Source: an uncultured Bacteroidia bacterium
GTDB taxonomy: Bacteria > Bacteroidota > Bacteroidia > Bacteroidales > CAJPTX01
Direction: 5' to 3'
Assembly: GCA_938038735.1 (NCBI GenBank)
Contig: CALHSW010000068.1
Span: forward strand, 1-45,127
DNA length: 45,127 bases
The notes under the pieces are model-generated. The model was not told the DNA's origin, ran no database searches, and saw only the letters and a program-made list of their open reading frames with translations. Position 1 is the stretch's first letter. Each line of letters begins with the position of its first letter. The position numbers and the translations under genes were made by a program. This document shows, piece by piece, positions 24,565-33,743 of this stretch.

Positions 24565-26916
24565 GTGAAGAATTTAGTCATAGTGGAGTCGCCGGCGAAG
24601 GCTACCACGATACAACGTTTTTTAGGGGCGGAGTTCCAGGTGTTGTCAAGCTTTGGGCACATTCGGGACTTAGTCAAGAGCAACGATGCCATCGATGTGA
24701 GCAATGGCTTTGCCCCCACCTACGAGGTGCCGAGCGATAAGGCGAAGGTGGTGTCGGCGTTGAAGAAGGCGGTGAAGGCGAGCGATGCGGTGTGGCTCGC
24801 GAGCGATGAGGACCGCGAGGGGGAGGCCATTGCGTGGCATTTAGCCGTGGTGCTCGGCCTGAATATAGCCACCACGAAGCGCATAGTGTTCCATGAAATC
24901 ACGAAGAAGGCGATACAGCACGCCATTGAAAATCCGCGCACGCTGGATCTCAATCTCGTAGATGCGCAGCAGGCGAGGAGGATACTCGATCGATTGGTGG
25001 GTTTTGAGGTGTCGCCGATACTATGGCGGAAGGTGCAGCCCAAGCTCTCGGCAGGGCGGGTGCAGAGCGTGGCGGTGCGACTGATAGCCGACCGGGAACG
25101 GGAGATACAGGCGTTTGAGGCGGAGCGGTACTACCGTGTGCAGGCGGTGTGCCAAACCGATAGCCAGTTCAAGGCGGAGCTCACGGAGCGGCTGCAGGGC
25201 GAGGAGGCGGCGCGTGCCTACGTGCAGGGCGCCGCGAAGGCCCACTTCGTGGTGGGGGATGTGAAGAAAACGTCTACCAAACGCACCCCTGCACCCCCAT
25301 TTACTACCTCAACGCTGCAGCAGGAGGCGAGCCGTAAGCTTGGCTTCTCGGCGGCGAACACTATGAGCACAGCGCAGAAGCTCTATGAGGCGGGGCATAT
25401 CACCTACATGCGAACGGACTCTGTAAATCTCTCTTCGCTGGCGCTGGGGGAAATCGGGCGGCTGGTGGAGGGGGCATACGGGGCGCAGTACCATCAGGTG
25501 CGGCAGTACCACACGAAGAGCAAGGGGGCGCAGGAGGCGCACGAGGCGATACGCCCCACGCATGTGGAGGTGGAGAATGTGGGGATGGGGGCCTACGAGC
25601 AGAAGCTCTACGATTTGATTCGTAAGCGGGCGATAGCATCGCAGATGGCTGACGCGCGGCTGCAGCGAACCACGGTGCAGATAGTGCCGAAGGAGGGCAA
25701 TCTTGCCCCGCTCGTGGCGCAGGGAGAGGTGATAGAGTTTGATGGCTTCTTGAAGGTTTACATCGAGGGGAGCGATGACGATGCGGCGCAATCGGAGGGG
25801 GGCGAGGGGATGCTGCCTAAGCTAACGCCCGGGCAGCCCGTGACGTTGGTGTCGATGGTAGCGCGTGAACGGTATACGCTGCACCCGCCGCGCTTCACGG
25901 AGGCGTCGCTAGTGAAACGGATGGAGGAGCTGGGGATAGGGCGTCCATCCACCTACGCCCCGACGATAGCCACGATCATGAAGCGGGAGTACGTTATGCA
26001 GGACTCTCGGGATGGAACCCCGCGTAAGGTGTGGGAGTGCCAACTTGCCAATGGGCGCATTGAGGAGCGGCATGTGGTGGAGATGGCGGGGGGCGATAGG
26101 CGAAAACTTTTCCCCACGGATATCGGCCTCGCGGTGAATGATTTCTTGGTGGAGCATTTCCCCTCCATGATGGATTACAACTTTACCGCCGAGGTGGAGG
26201 CGCAATTTGACAAAGTGGCAGAGGGGGAGCTGGGTTGGGTGGAGATGCTAGAGGCGTTCTATGGGCCCTTCCATGAAAGGGTGGAGAAGGCGCAGAACTT
26301 GGATGGTTTTGTGCAGAGCGAGCGGCAGTTGGGGGTTGACCCTGCAAGCGGTAAACCAGTGATAGTGCGTATAGGGCGGTATGGACCCATAGCGCAGATA
26401 GGGCTATCAACTGACGAGGAGAAACCTCGCTACGCCAGCCTCCTAAAGAGTCAGCTGATAGAGACTATCACCCTGGAGGAGGCATTGAAGCTCTTTGCGC
26501 TGCCGCGTACGCTGGGAGAGTTTGAGGGGAAGACGGTAACCGTGGCGGTAGGGCGCTTTGGACCCTACGTGCGGCACGATGGTAAGTTCGCTTCGCTGCG
26601 AAAGGATCAGGATCCTCTAACGATAGAGCTTCCGGCCGCGATAGAGCTGATTGAGGCGAAGCGGAAAAGCGACCTTGAAAAAATTCTTCGTACGTTTCCT
26701 GAGGAGCCAGAGCTACAGGTGCTGCGTGGGCGGTACAATCGTCCGTACATCCATTACAAGGGCGATAATTACGCCCTACCCAAGGAGTTTGACTACAAGA
26801 AGGCAACGCTCCAAGAGTTGCTAGACGTAGTGGCGAAGGCCCCAGCGCCGAAGAAGCGTACGGCCGCAACGACGAAGAAGAGCAGCGCGGCAACCAAGCG
26901 GAAGCCGAAGAAATAG
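24565..26916 (+). CDS. topA: DNA topoisomerase I (type IA)
   Basis: A 783-residue enzyme that relaxes negative supercoils by single-strand passage. The GTG start at 24565 is chosen because GGAGGAGGAG lies just ahead and the protein then begins with the conserved NLVIVESPAKATTIQRFLG of the TOPRIM fold; an extension to 24418 adds only unrelated residues. Acidic metal site: ASDEDREGEAIAWHL. Catalytic tyrosine about 281 in ITYMRTDS. Instead of zinc fingers the C-terminus holds topoisomerase C-terminal repeats (GRYGPIAQIG; GRFGPYVRHDGK) and a lysine-rich tail, the usual Bacteroidota form. It stands between a terminator and purL. Confidence 0.97.
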   Translation: MKNLVIVESPAKATTIQRFLGAEFQVLSSFGHIRDLVKSNDAIDVSNGFAPTYEVPSDKAKVVSALKKAVKASDAVWLASDEDREGEAIAWHLAVVLGLNIATTKRIVFHEITKKAIQHAIENPRTLDLNLVDAQQARRILDRLVGFEVSPILWRKVQPKLSAGRVQSVAVRLIADREREIQAFEAERYYRVQAVCQTDSQFKAELTERLQGEEAARAYVQGAAKAHFVVGDVKKTSTKRTPAPPFTTSTLQQEASRKLGFSAANTMSTAQKLYEAGHITYMRTDSVNLSSLALGEIGRLVEGAYGAQYHQVRQYHTKSKGAQEAHEAIRPTHVEVENVGMGAYEQKLYDLIRKRAIASQMADARLQRTTVQIVPKEGNLAPLVAQGEVIEFDGFLKVYIEGSDDDAAQSEGGEGMLPKLTPGQPVTLVSMVARERYTLHPPRFTEASLVKRMEELGIGRPSTYAPTIATIMKREYVMQDSRDGTPRKVWECQLANGRIEERHVVEMAGGDRRKLFPTDIGLAVNDFLVEHFPSMMDYNFTAEVEAQFDKVAEGELGWVEMLEAFYGPFHERVEKAQNLDGFVQSERQLGVDPASGKPVIVRIGRYGPIAQIGLSTDEEKPRYASLLKSQLIETITLEEALKLFALPRTLGEFEGKTVTVAVGRFGPYVRHDGKFASLRKDQDPLTIELPAAIELIEAKRKSDLEKILRTFPEEPELQVLRGRYNRPYIHYKGDNYALPKEFDYKKATLQELLDVVAKAPAPKKRTAATTKKSSAATKRKPKK

Positions 26917-27090
26917 GGGGTGTAGCGTTTTCACGACTATTTCAAAGGTTGCGTGGGTGCGCCTCCGTAGGGAGGTCCATGCAGCCGGGAGGCTGTGCGG
27001 ATCATAAAGGCGGCGGGTACATCGAGGTTCCCATGTAGATTATCGGGGTTTCGATTCCTGCCGTATGGTGCTTGTGCGAAGGAAAATGAG

Positions 27091-27098
27091 TACCTTCG
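27091..27098 (+). promoter_or_regulatory. Candidate -7 box of purL
   Basis: TACCTTCG differs from TAnnTTTG at one base and ends 29 bases before ATG 27128. If used, it excludes the in-frame GTG/ATG codons upstream. Two small inverted repeats (GCCTCC/GGAGG near 26961-26975 and AGCC/GGCT near 26982-26994) lie further up, with no assigned role. Confidence 0.4.
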
Positions 27099-27127
27099 CG
27101 CAGGAACGCAAAAGAGGGCAGGTTGGC

Positions 27128-29377
27128 ATGGATAAGTCAAAGCTGGCGCAGACGCTGCAGGATTTAGGCATTTTGCCTGAAGAGTACGACAAGATAGTTG
27201 AATACCTAGGGGGGCGTGAGCCGAACTACACGGAGCTTAGCATCTATTCAGTGATGTGGAGCGAACACGCATCGTACAAGAATTCCATTCGTTGGATAAA
27301 GACATTGCCCCGCGAAGGGGCGCAGCTGCTGGTTGGGGCTGGCGAGGAGAATGCGGGGCTGGTCGATGTGGGAGACGGTTGGGGCTGTGCTTTCAAGATA
27401 GAGTCGCATAACCATCCGTGCGCCGTGGAACCCTACCAGGGGGCAGCAACGGGCGTGGGTGGTATAAATCGAGACATTTTCACGATGGGAGCGCGCCCCA
27501 TAGCGCAGTTGAACTCGCTCCGTTTCGGCGATCTGCGGAACGCCAGGACGCGTTGGCTGCTTGATGGGGTGGTGCGAGGCATAGGGGACTACGGCAATGC
27601 ATTCGGGGTAGCAGTGGCTGGCGGAGAGGTCTTCTTTGACGATTCGTATGAGACCAATCCGTTGGTTAATGCCATGTCTGTGGGTTTGGTACGTGAGGGG
27701 AAGATGATTTCGGCGGTGTCAAAGGGCGTAGGAAATCCGGTGTTTATCGTGGGGTCCGCTACGGGAAAGGATGGCATCCACGGGGCAACGTTCGCCTCGG
27801 CCAACGTGACGGAGAATTCCGTGAACGACATTCCTTCAGTGCAGGTGGGCGACCCCTTCGCGGAGAAGGTGCTGCTGGAGGCAACGCTTGAGTTGGCGCA
27901 GACGGATGCCCTCGTGGGGATGCAAGACATGGGCGCGGCGGGCATTATATGCAGCACCTCGGAGATGTCGGAGAAGGGGGGTAGCGGCATGCGTATTGAC
28001 TTGGACAAAGTGCCAAAACGGCAACCCAACATGCAACCGTTTGAGATTCTACTCTCGGAGTCGCAGGAGAGGATGCTGGCTGTAGTGAAGAAGGGGCGTG
28101 AGGCGGAGGTGCAGGCCATATTTGATAAGTGGGACATAAGCTGCGTGCAGATAGGAGAGGTTACGGCGGGTCCCGATTTGGAATTCTACGCGGGTGGCGA
28201 GTTGGTGGCGAAGGTGCCGGCGGCATCGTTGGTGCTAGGTGGCGGTGCGCCGGTGTACGATCGAGAGTACAAAGAGCCGGCCTACTACAAGAAGCTGAAG
28301 AGCTTTGAAATCTCTAGCGTACCCGAACCAAAGGATATGGTGTCGGTAGCGCGCCGGATGGTTTCGTTGCCCAACGTGGCCTCGAAGCGGTGGGTGTACG
28401 AGCAGTACGATACGATGGTAGGGAACTATAACCTGAGCATCAATCAGCCGAGCGATGCTGGCGTGGTAGCGCTGCGCGGCACGGGACGCGCGTTGGCGTT
28501 GACGGTAGATTGCAACCCCCGCTACGTGTATGCCGACCCGAAGGTAGGGGCTATGATAGCCGTGGCGGAGTCGGCGCGCAACGTGGTGTGCGCGGGGGCG
28601 CGCCCTGTGGCCATTACCAATTGCTTGAACTTTGGAAATCCGTACGATAAAGAGGTCTATTGGCAGTTTGTGGGGGCAATAGCTGGGATGCGTGAAGCGT
28701 GCGAAGCGTTTGGAACCCCTGTGACGGGAGGCAACGTAAGCTTCTACAACCAGTCAACGATAGCGGGAGAAGATAGGGCGGTGCTGCCTACGCCTGTGAT
28801 AGGCATGCTGGGGCTAATCGACGATGTGAAAAAACGGATGGGGCTGTCGTTCCAGCATAAGGGGGATATGATTTACCTGCTAGGCGAGTCAAAGGATGAC
28901 ATTTCAAGTTCGGAGTACTTGGTGAATTGTTGCGGAGTGAAAGAGTCGCCCGCTCCCTACTTCAATCTCTCCGAGGAGTGCATGATGCAGACGGTGCTGG
29001 GGGAATTGATAGAGAGGGAGTTGATAGAGTCAGCGCACGACGTGTCGCTCGGCGGGCTTTTTGTGACTCTTCTAGAGTCGTCAATGCAGCACGATTTAGG
29101 GTTTGATATTACTTCAGATGCAGAGGTGCGTCTTGATGCCTTCCTATTCGGCGAGGCGCAGGGACGGGCGGTGGTGTCGGTAGCAGAAGAAAAGGAGGGA
29201 TCCTTCTTGGATTTCATGATGGAGCGCAGCGTACCGATGCACGCGCTGGGGCATGTTACGAAGAACGAGATGCGAATAGACGATGTGTCGTACGGTTTCG
29301 TACATGACTACAAGGAACTCTGCGATAATGCCCTTCAAGAGCTGCTAGAGTCAAAAGAGTCCACGAGCCGCGACTAG
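27128..29377 (+). CDS. purL: Phosphoribosylformylglycinamidine synthase, small PurL type
   Basis: A 749-residue enzyme of purine synthesis that turns FGAR to FGAM using ATP and ammonia. The start at 27128 (MDKSKLAQTLQDLG) suits the family; upstream codons overlap a probable promoter. Motifs: YSVMWSEHASYKNS, the catalytic IESHNHPCAVEPYQGA, and the repeat halves typical of the AIR-synthase fold (VGMQDMGAAGI; HDVSLGGLFVTL). This is the short form that needs separate PurS and PurQ for glutamine hydrolysis; neither is in this window. Many Bacteroidales carry instead the long fused PurL, so the short form is worth noting. Confidence 0.96.
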   Translation: MDKSKLAQTLQDLGILPEEYDKIVEYLGGREPNYTELSIYSVMWSEHASYKNSIRWIKTLPREGAQLLVGAGEENAGLVDVGDGWGCAFKIESHNHPCAVEPYQGAATGVGGINRDIFTMGARPIAQLNSLRFGDLRNARTRWLLDGVVRGIGDYGNAFGVAVAGGEVFFDDSYETNPLVNAMSVGLVREGKMISAVSKGVGNPVFIVGSATGKDGIHGATFASANVTENSVNDIPSVQVGDPFAEKVLLEATLELAQTDALVGMQDMGAAGIICSTSEMSEKGGSGMRIDLDKVPKRQPNMQPFEILLSESQERMLAVVKKGREAEVQAIFDKWDISCVQIGEVTAGPDLEFYAGGELVAKVPAASLVLGGGAPVYDREYKEPAYYKKLKSFEISSVPEPKDMVSVARRMVSLPNVASKRWVYEQYDTMVGNYNLSINQPSDAGVVALRGTGRALALTVDCNPRYVYADPKVGAMIAVAESARNVVCAGARPVAITNCLNFGNPYDKEVYWQFVGAIAGMREACEAFGTPVTGGNVSFYNQSTIAGEDRAVLPTPVIGMLGLIDDVKKRMGLSFQHKGDMIYLLGESKDDISSSEYLVNCCGVKESPAPYFNLSEECMMQTVLGELIERELIESAHDVSLGGLFVTLLESSMQHDLGFDITSDAEVRLDAFLFGEAQGRAVVSVAEEKEGSFLDFMMERSVPMHALGHVTKNEMRIDDVSYGFVHDYKELCDNALQELLESKESTSRD

Positions 29378-29397
29378 CGGGGAGAAGGGATAGGCTG

Positions 29398-30144
29398 GTG
29401 CAAATGGGGCACGAGGCATCGGTGGAGGGGAAGGCCGCGTCGGTGCGGGAAATGTTCGATAGCATAGCTCCTCGTTACGATGCGTTGAATCGACTGTTGA
29501 GTTTCGGGGTTGACGACCATTGGAGGCGGCGTGCGATACGGGCTGTGCAACGTACCGAGGCGCATGAGGTACTTGATTTAGCCTGCGGCACGGGGGATAT
29601 GACCCGTTTACTGCTCAAGCATTCTAAGACGTGCGAACAGGTGTACGCAGTTGATGCATCACGCCAAATGTTGGTGCATGCTCGTGCCAAGGCGTGGCCC
29701 AGGGGGATGCGAGAGAAAGTAACCTTTGTGGAGGCTGGGGCTGAGAGTCTACCGTTGGAGGACGAGTCGGTAGGGGCTGTTATGGTGTCGTTCGGGGTTC
29801 GAAATTTTGCTGATAGGAGCAAAGCGCTTCGGGAGATGTACCGCGTGCTTCGTCCGGGGGGAGGGGTGGTAGTGCTAGAATTCTCCACGCCGCATGGAGC
29901 GATTTTCAAAAGGTTGTATAAATTTTACTTTCGGCGCTGTTTACCCTGGGTGGGGGGCGTGATTTCACGGGATAAAAAAGCGTATAGGTACTTACCCGAA
30001 TCGGTTTACGCTTTTCCCGAAGGAGAGGCATTCTTGCAGGAGCTTCGTGGGGCGGGGTTTGCGAACGGTGTGAGTAGTCGTATGACGGGGGGGATAGCCA
30101 CGCTGTACGAGGCGAGGAAGCCCATGGTTTCTGAAAAACAATGA
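29398..30144 (+). CDS. ubiE: Demethylmenaquinone methyltransferase (UbiE/MenG)
   Basis: A 248-residue SAM-dependent methyltransferase for the last step of menaquinone synthesis. Signature regions: MFDSIAPRYDALNRLLSFG, motif I LDLACGTGDM, VSFGVRNFADRSKALREM and VLEFSTPHGAIFK. The start is either GTG 29398 or ATG 29404, both behind GGGGAGAAGGG. It follows purL by 20 bases and overlaps the next frame at its stop (ATGA), so purL, ubiE and the porin gene are probably co-transcribed. Menaquinone is the usual quinone of Bacteroidota. Confidence 0.95.
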   Translation: MQMGHEASVEGKAASVREMFDSIAPRYDALNRLLSFGVDDHWRRRAIRAVQRTEAHEVLDLACGTGDMTRLLLKHSKTCEQVYAVDASRQMLVHARAKAWPRGMREKVTFVEAGAESLPLEDESVGAVMVSFGVRNFADRSKALREMYRVLRPGGGVVVLEFSTPHGAIFKRLYKFYFRRCLPWVGGVISRDKKAYRYLPESVYAFPEGEAFLQELRGAGFANGVSSRMTGGIATLYEARKPMVSEKQ

Positions 30145-30152
30145 TATTAAGG

Positions 30153-31457
30153 ATGAAAAAGGTACTTGGCGTGCTGCTGCTGTCGCTTTTTGTAGTGCCA
30201 TTGGCATGGGGGGACGATGGGGCGCAGGGCGAGGCGCAGGATAGCTGGAGCTTAACGTACTTTGGTGCTGTTGTTTATTCGGGTTTTTACGACACCCAGG
30301 AAAATGTGGCTGCGCGGGATGGTGAGGAGTACTTTTTTCCTAAGCCCATTGCACTGAACGATAGGGGTGTAGACTTGAATGCTGTGGGAAAGCTTGAGAT
30401 GAAGAGCATTTCAACTGAGCTAGGGGTAGGTTTTAAAGGCCCGAAAGTGCTTGGCGCAGTTCCAAGTGGCAATATCAGCATAGACTACTTTGCGTTGCTA
30501 ACGGAGCTGGCCTACATGCCTCGAATGAAGAGAGCCTATTTGCAGCTTGATTGGCAGCAGCAGGGGCTACGTTTGCTGGCGGGGCAATACGATGCTGTGA
30601 TGAAGGTGGACGGCTTTGCGCCGAAGGCTAACTACACAGGGGCTGGGTCAGGTCTCGCGCAGACTATGCGCATGGCGCAGCTCCGTTTAAGTTGGCGACC
30701 AGTGTGTCAATTCGAGATGGCGTTTGCCGCGGGTATGCATACCTACCATGGCTATTCAAAACCGAGATTGCAGCAGCAGAAGAGCGGACGTCCCGATTTG
30801 GGTGGGTATCTTCTATACGAGCCTCTCCCTCAGTTCGCTATGGCAGCATCAGCAAGCGGACGTTGGTTTAAGCCTCGTGCCACTACCGGGAGCGGAGAGG
30901 TGGCGAGGGAGATGGCAGACTCCTACGATGTCACCCTGTATATGCGCCTAAGGGGACCATGGGTACGCTTCGTGGCGAGCGGGTCGTACGGAAAAAATCG
31001 TGCGTTTGCCAAAATGCTGGGGGGATATGGCTACGATCCTACCACGGACGAAAATGGAGACTTTTCCTACAGTGGGCTCGCCGGCGGCATAGGGTGGGGC
31101 GACATACATGTGACGCTGCCAGCGAACTTTTCGTTGTCCTGTTTTGTGGGGTACTATCAACAGCTGGGCGCAGATAGACCATACATGCCCCTTCGGACGT
31201 TTGGCGATGGAGCGATAAACCCCACACGGGGAGACGATGTGCAATCGCTGCTACGCGTAGTGCCAGAATTTAGCTATGCCTACAAAGGGTTCGTTGCGGC
31301 GCTTAGCTACCACTTCGACACGGCACTATGGGGCGCGACGTGGGATGCGATGCATAAAGCGGTGGGACGGCTTACCCGATCAACCAACCATCGTGTGCAA
31401 TTGGTGCTGCGTTACGGCTTCGCTGGCGGGCACACGTGGACGAAGCCTAACAAGTAG
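30153..31457 (+). CDS. Outer-membrane porin-like beta-barrel protein
   Basis: A 434-residue protein. ATG 30153 yields a clean signal peptide (KKVLGVLLLSLFVVPLAWG); ATG 30141, overlapping the ubiE stop, only adds four residues. The body alternates aromatic and polar residues as in porins (LTYFGAVVYSGFYDT; MKRAYLQLDWQQQGLRLLAGQYDAV; VRFVASGSYG; VVPEFSYAYKGFVAALSYHF) and ends with VLRYGFAGGH, a likely closing strand. It resembles Bacteroidota porins built on a 16-strand or similar barrel, but I cannot name a specific family. The substrate is unknown. Confidence 0.75.
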   Translation: MKKVLGVLLLSLFVVPLAWGDDGAQGEAQDSWSLTYFGAVVYSGFYDTQENVAARDGEEYFFPKPIALNDRGVDLNAVGKLEMKSISTELGVGFKGPKVLGAVPSGNISIDYFALLTELAYMPRMKRAYLQLDWQQQGLRLLAGQYDAVMKVDGFAPKANYTGAGSGLAQTMRMAQLRLSWRPVCQFEMAFAAGMHTYHGYSKPRLQQQKSGRPDLGGYLLYEPLPQFAMAASASGRWFKPRATTGSGEVAREMADSYDVTLYMRLRGPWVRFVASGSYGKNRAFAKMLGGYGYDPTTDENGDFSYSGLAGGIGWGDIHVTLPANFSLSCFVGYYQQLGADRPYMPLRTFGDGAINPTRGDDVQSLLRVVPEFSYAYKGFVAALSYHFDTALWGATWDAMHKAVGRLTRSTNHRVQLVLRYGFAGGHTWTKPNK

Positions 31458-31480
31458 TACGCTTAATAGAGGAAAAAGCC

Positions 31481-32266
31481 ATGGGGCGAAGGAAGCAACC
31501 TGTGGGGGGCGGTGAGTTAGCTAATCGATTCCTAGCGGCTTTTAATACAATTGACCGAGAGTTGGCGAATATCGCAGCGGGCGACTTTCGTCAGACGTTT
31601 CGTCAACAGGTATATATAGCTGCGCGGAGAAACTCATACGTTAGGAAGTACGCAGAGGATCTTTTCCAATATGCCGATTTGCGGAACGCCATTGTGCATA
31701 CCCGTCGTGCGAACTCGGTGATAGCCGAGCCGCACGAGGATGTGGTGCTTGAAATTGAGAAGATTGCAAGGTTGATAGTAAACCCTCCCATAGTGGCTGA
31801 CGTGATGACGTTGCGCCCTAGGAGCGTGGGGCGGGAGGCCTCAGTAGGGGAGGTGCTGCAGCTCTTTCGTAAATACAATATAAGTCGTTGCCCGATTGTG
31901 TCGAGTAGGGGCGTGGAGGGGCTGATTACCGCGAAGTGTATCGTAAAGTGGCTTGAGTCGGTAGCGGAGGAGAGCCTAACGCAGACGGAGGGGGAGAAGG
32001 TGAGCGTGGAGTCGGCCTTCGCGATGTCGGTGGGCGGCTTGCTAGGGTATTCTAACGACAATGAGTACGCAATAGTAGGGCGTAGAATGAGCGCCGCGGA
32101 GGTGGCGGAAAAGTTTCAGCAGGGGATAGCGGATGGGCGGTACGTCCAGGCGTTGCTTGTGACGGTTGACGGCTCAGCGGGAACGCCGCTTGTTGGGATC
32201 ATTACCCCATCGGACTTGCCACGGCTCTTTGAGGCAGACATGAAAAACGATATGGAGGACAAATGA
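31481..32266 (+). CDS. HEPN-like / CBS-pair domain protein
   Basis: A 261-residue cytoplasmic protein. The N-terminal helical part (about 10-95) holds R68-NAIV-H73 in YADLRNAIVHTRR, a fit to the RX4-6H motif of HEPN nucleases. Two CBS modules follow (about 105-160: VADVMTLRPRSVG, RCPIVSSRGVEGLIT; about 185-255: YVQALLVTVDG, PLVGIITPSDLP), which normally bind adenine nucleotides. So the protein may be an RNA-binding or RNA-cleaving factor gated by nucleotide levels; relatives with a helical 'LRNxxxH' start and CBS pair exist, mostly uncharacterised. It lies 23 bases after the porin gene and overlaps the FKBP gene by 4 bases (ATGA). Confidence 0.75.
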   Translation: MGRRKQPVGGGELANRFLAAFNTIDRELANIAAGDFRQTFRQQVYIAARRNSYVRKYAEDLFQYADLRNAIVHTRRANSVIAEPHEDVVLEIEKIARLIVNPPIVADVMTLRPRSVGREASVGEVLQLFRKYNISRCPIVSSRGVEGLITAKCIVKWLESVAEESLTQTEGEKVSVESAFAMSVGGLLGYSNDNEYAIVGRRMSAAEVAEKFQQGIADGRYVQALLVTVDGSAGTPLVGIITPSDLPRLFEADMKNDMEDK

Positions 32267-32814
32267 GACGGTGTACGTGGGTGTGGAGCGTTGTGCTGCT
32301 GGTAGTAACAAATTTGGGAGCGGGCTGCGCAGGGTGTAACGAGCGTACGCAACCGGGCGAGGCGGAGGTGGCAACTGCAAAAATTGAGGAAGAGTTGGAA
32401 CGTGCGAATAGATTGGCAGCGGATCGGAGTCAGTTGCAGATTGAGGGGTACATTCGGCGCAATGGGATAGAAGGGATGCAGAAGATGGCCAATGGTCTGT
32501 ACGTGAAGGTGGAAGGGAAGGCGCAAGGCAAGCAGTTCGTGGAGGGGGAGCGGGCAAAGGTGGCGTATAGGTTGGAGCTGTTGGATGGTACGTTGATATG
32601 GGAGATAGACAGCACCCGTGCGGAGTCGCTAACGTTGGGCGCACGGGATCGGACTGCGGGGCTTGACATGCTAATCACCGCCATGGCCCCAGGCCAGCAT
32701 GGGGTAGGGTTAATACCTTCCCATCTAGGGTATGGGCTGAGCGGTGATGGCTCTAAAGTGCCGCCGCATGCGAGCCTGATGTACAAAGTTACGTGGGTGC
32801 GGCGTTTACCCTAG
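32263..32814 (+). CDS. FKBP-type peptidyl-prolyl isomerase lipoprotein
   Basis: A 183-residue periplasmic isomerase. The signal peptide ends in GAGCAGC; the first cysteine is a fair lipidation site although the -3 position is glycine. A helical dimer-like segment (about 35-75, ERANRLAADRSQLQIEGYIRR) precedes the FKBP domain (about 80-183) with ERAKVAYRLELLDGTLIWE, a central GLDMLITAMAPGQHGVGLIPSHLGYG and KVPPHASLMYKVTWVRR, the usual strands and substrate loop. It resembles the GldI group of gliding-linked isomerases, which is interesting because the window shows T9SS cargo, but the link is inference. Start overlaps the CBS gene by 4 bases. Confidence 0.88.
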   Translation: MRRCTWVWSVVLLVVTNLGAGCAGCNERTQPGEAEVATAKIEEELERANRLAADRSQLQIEGYIRRNGIEGMQKMANGLYVKVEGKAQGKQFVEGERAKVAYRLELLDGTLIWEIDSTRAESLTLGARDRTAGLDMLITAMAPGQHGVGLIPSHLGYGLSGDGSKVPPHASLMYKVTWVRRLP

Positions 32815-32848
32815 GAGTGACTTCTCTATAAATTAGATTCCATCATTC

Positions 32849-33607
32849 TCACAGCCATTCAACTACCTGCTTGATGGCGAACGCCACGATGCTGGCAAGC
32901 AGCAGCCATCTAACGAGTTTCGCTCCCCGCTTTACTGCAAGGCGTGCGCCTACCCAGGCTCCTATGGCTGAGCCAACCGCTAGGAAAAGCCCCGGGAACC
33001 ATGAAACATTGCCGTTAGCGATGAAAATTGGGAGTACGAGCAGGGTGAAGGCTAATTGGGCTAGTTGCTTAAACGCATTAGCGTGAAGCAAATCAAACCC
33101 TCCCCACAGCACTAGGATGGTAAGAACCATAAAGTTTGCCCCCACCTGGATAAACCCTGCGTAGAAACCCACCATCATTATGGCTATCCAAGCCAACGGG
33201 TTGCGTACAAAGGTGGTTGGCACCGATCCGATTGGCTTTGACCATTTGGAGGGTTGTATAAAAAGGCTTGACGCTGCCAGCAGCATTGCCGCCACAATGA
33301 TGTAGTTGAGATACTCGTTCGGTACGTAGTCAACGGTTAGGGCCCCTGCAATGGCACCAACGCATAGGGGAATTAAAAAGAGGAAGTTGCGTCCAAAGCC
33401 TTTTATCCCTGACCGACGGTAGTCAATGTATGAAGTAATCGATTGGACAAGTATGCCCAGCCGATTGGTGCCGTTTGCCACGTCTGGGGGAAGCCCAACA
33501 AGCATGAGTGCCGGCAGGGTAAGCAATGACCCGCCCCCCGCCATAGAGTTAATAAACCCTGCGGCAACTCCTGACAGCAAGAGTACAAAAAGTTTTCCCC
33601 ACTCCAT
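32849..33607 (-). CDS. TSUP-family permease (TauE/SafE)
   Basis: A 252-residue membrane protein with about eight spans, opening with LFVLLLSGVAAGFINSMAGGGSLLTLPALMLVGLP, the classical N-terminal TSUP half; the second half repeats the pattern (WIAIMMVGFYAGFIQVGANF). Members move sulfite, sulfonates or organosulfur compounds, mostly outward. It converges with the FKBP gene and diverges from comB with a 136-base gap that contains boxes for both directions (TACTTTTC on the minus strand at 33651-33658). The neighbour comB makes sulfolactate, which suggests a sulfonate substrate. Confidence 0.92.
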   Translation of the reverse strand: MEWGKLFVLLLSGVAAGFINSMAGGGSLLTLPALMLVGLPPDVANGTNRLGILVQSITSYIDYRRSGIKGFGRNFLFLIPLCVGAIAGALTVDYVPNEYLNYIIVAAMLLAASSLFIQPSKWSKPIGSVPTTFVRNPLAWIAIMMVGFYAGFIQVGANFMVLTILVLWGGFDLLHANAFKQLAQLAFTLLVLPIFIANGNVSWFPGLFLAVGSAIGAWVGARLAVKRGAKLVRWLLLASIVAFAIKQVVEWL

Positions 33608-33664
33608 TACACTTGATGGCTTTACAAACGCCCTCTCCCATTCTTTAACGGAAAAGTAGGAGGG

Positions 33665-33699
33665 TTTGTTAATTAGCTCTGTTAAAATACCTACCTTTG
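33665..33699 (+). promoter_or_regulatory. Promoter of comB
   Basis: TTTG at 33665-33668, a 23-base spacer, then TACCTTTG at 33692-33699, followed by C. A good match to the Bacteroidota -33/-7 layout, 44 bases before ATG 33744. Confidence 0.6.
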
Positions 33700-33743
33700 C
33701 GAGGTGAGAGAGGGGCGCGGGGAGTGGGTTTTATACATAGGTG

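Noticed and set aside
27040..27070. GGGTTTCGATTCCTGCC resembling a tRNA T-arm
   Set aside because: Stem pairing is imperfect with the canonical loop, and no acceptor, D or anticodon arm could be drawn around it.
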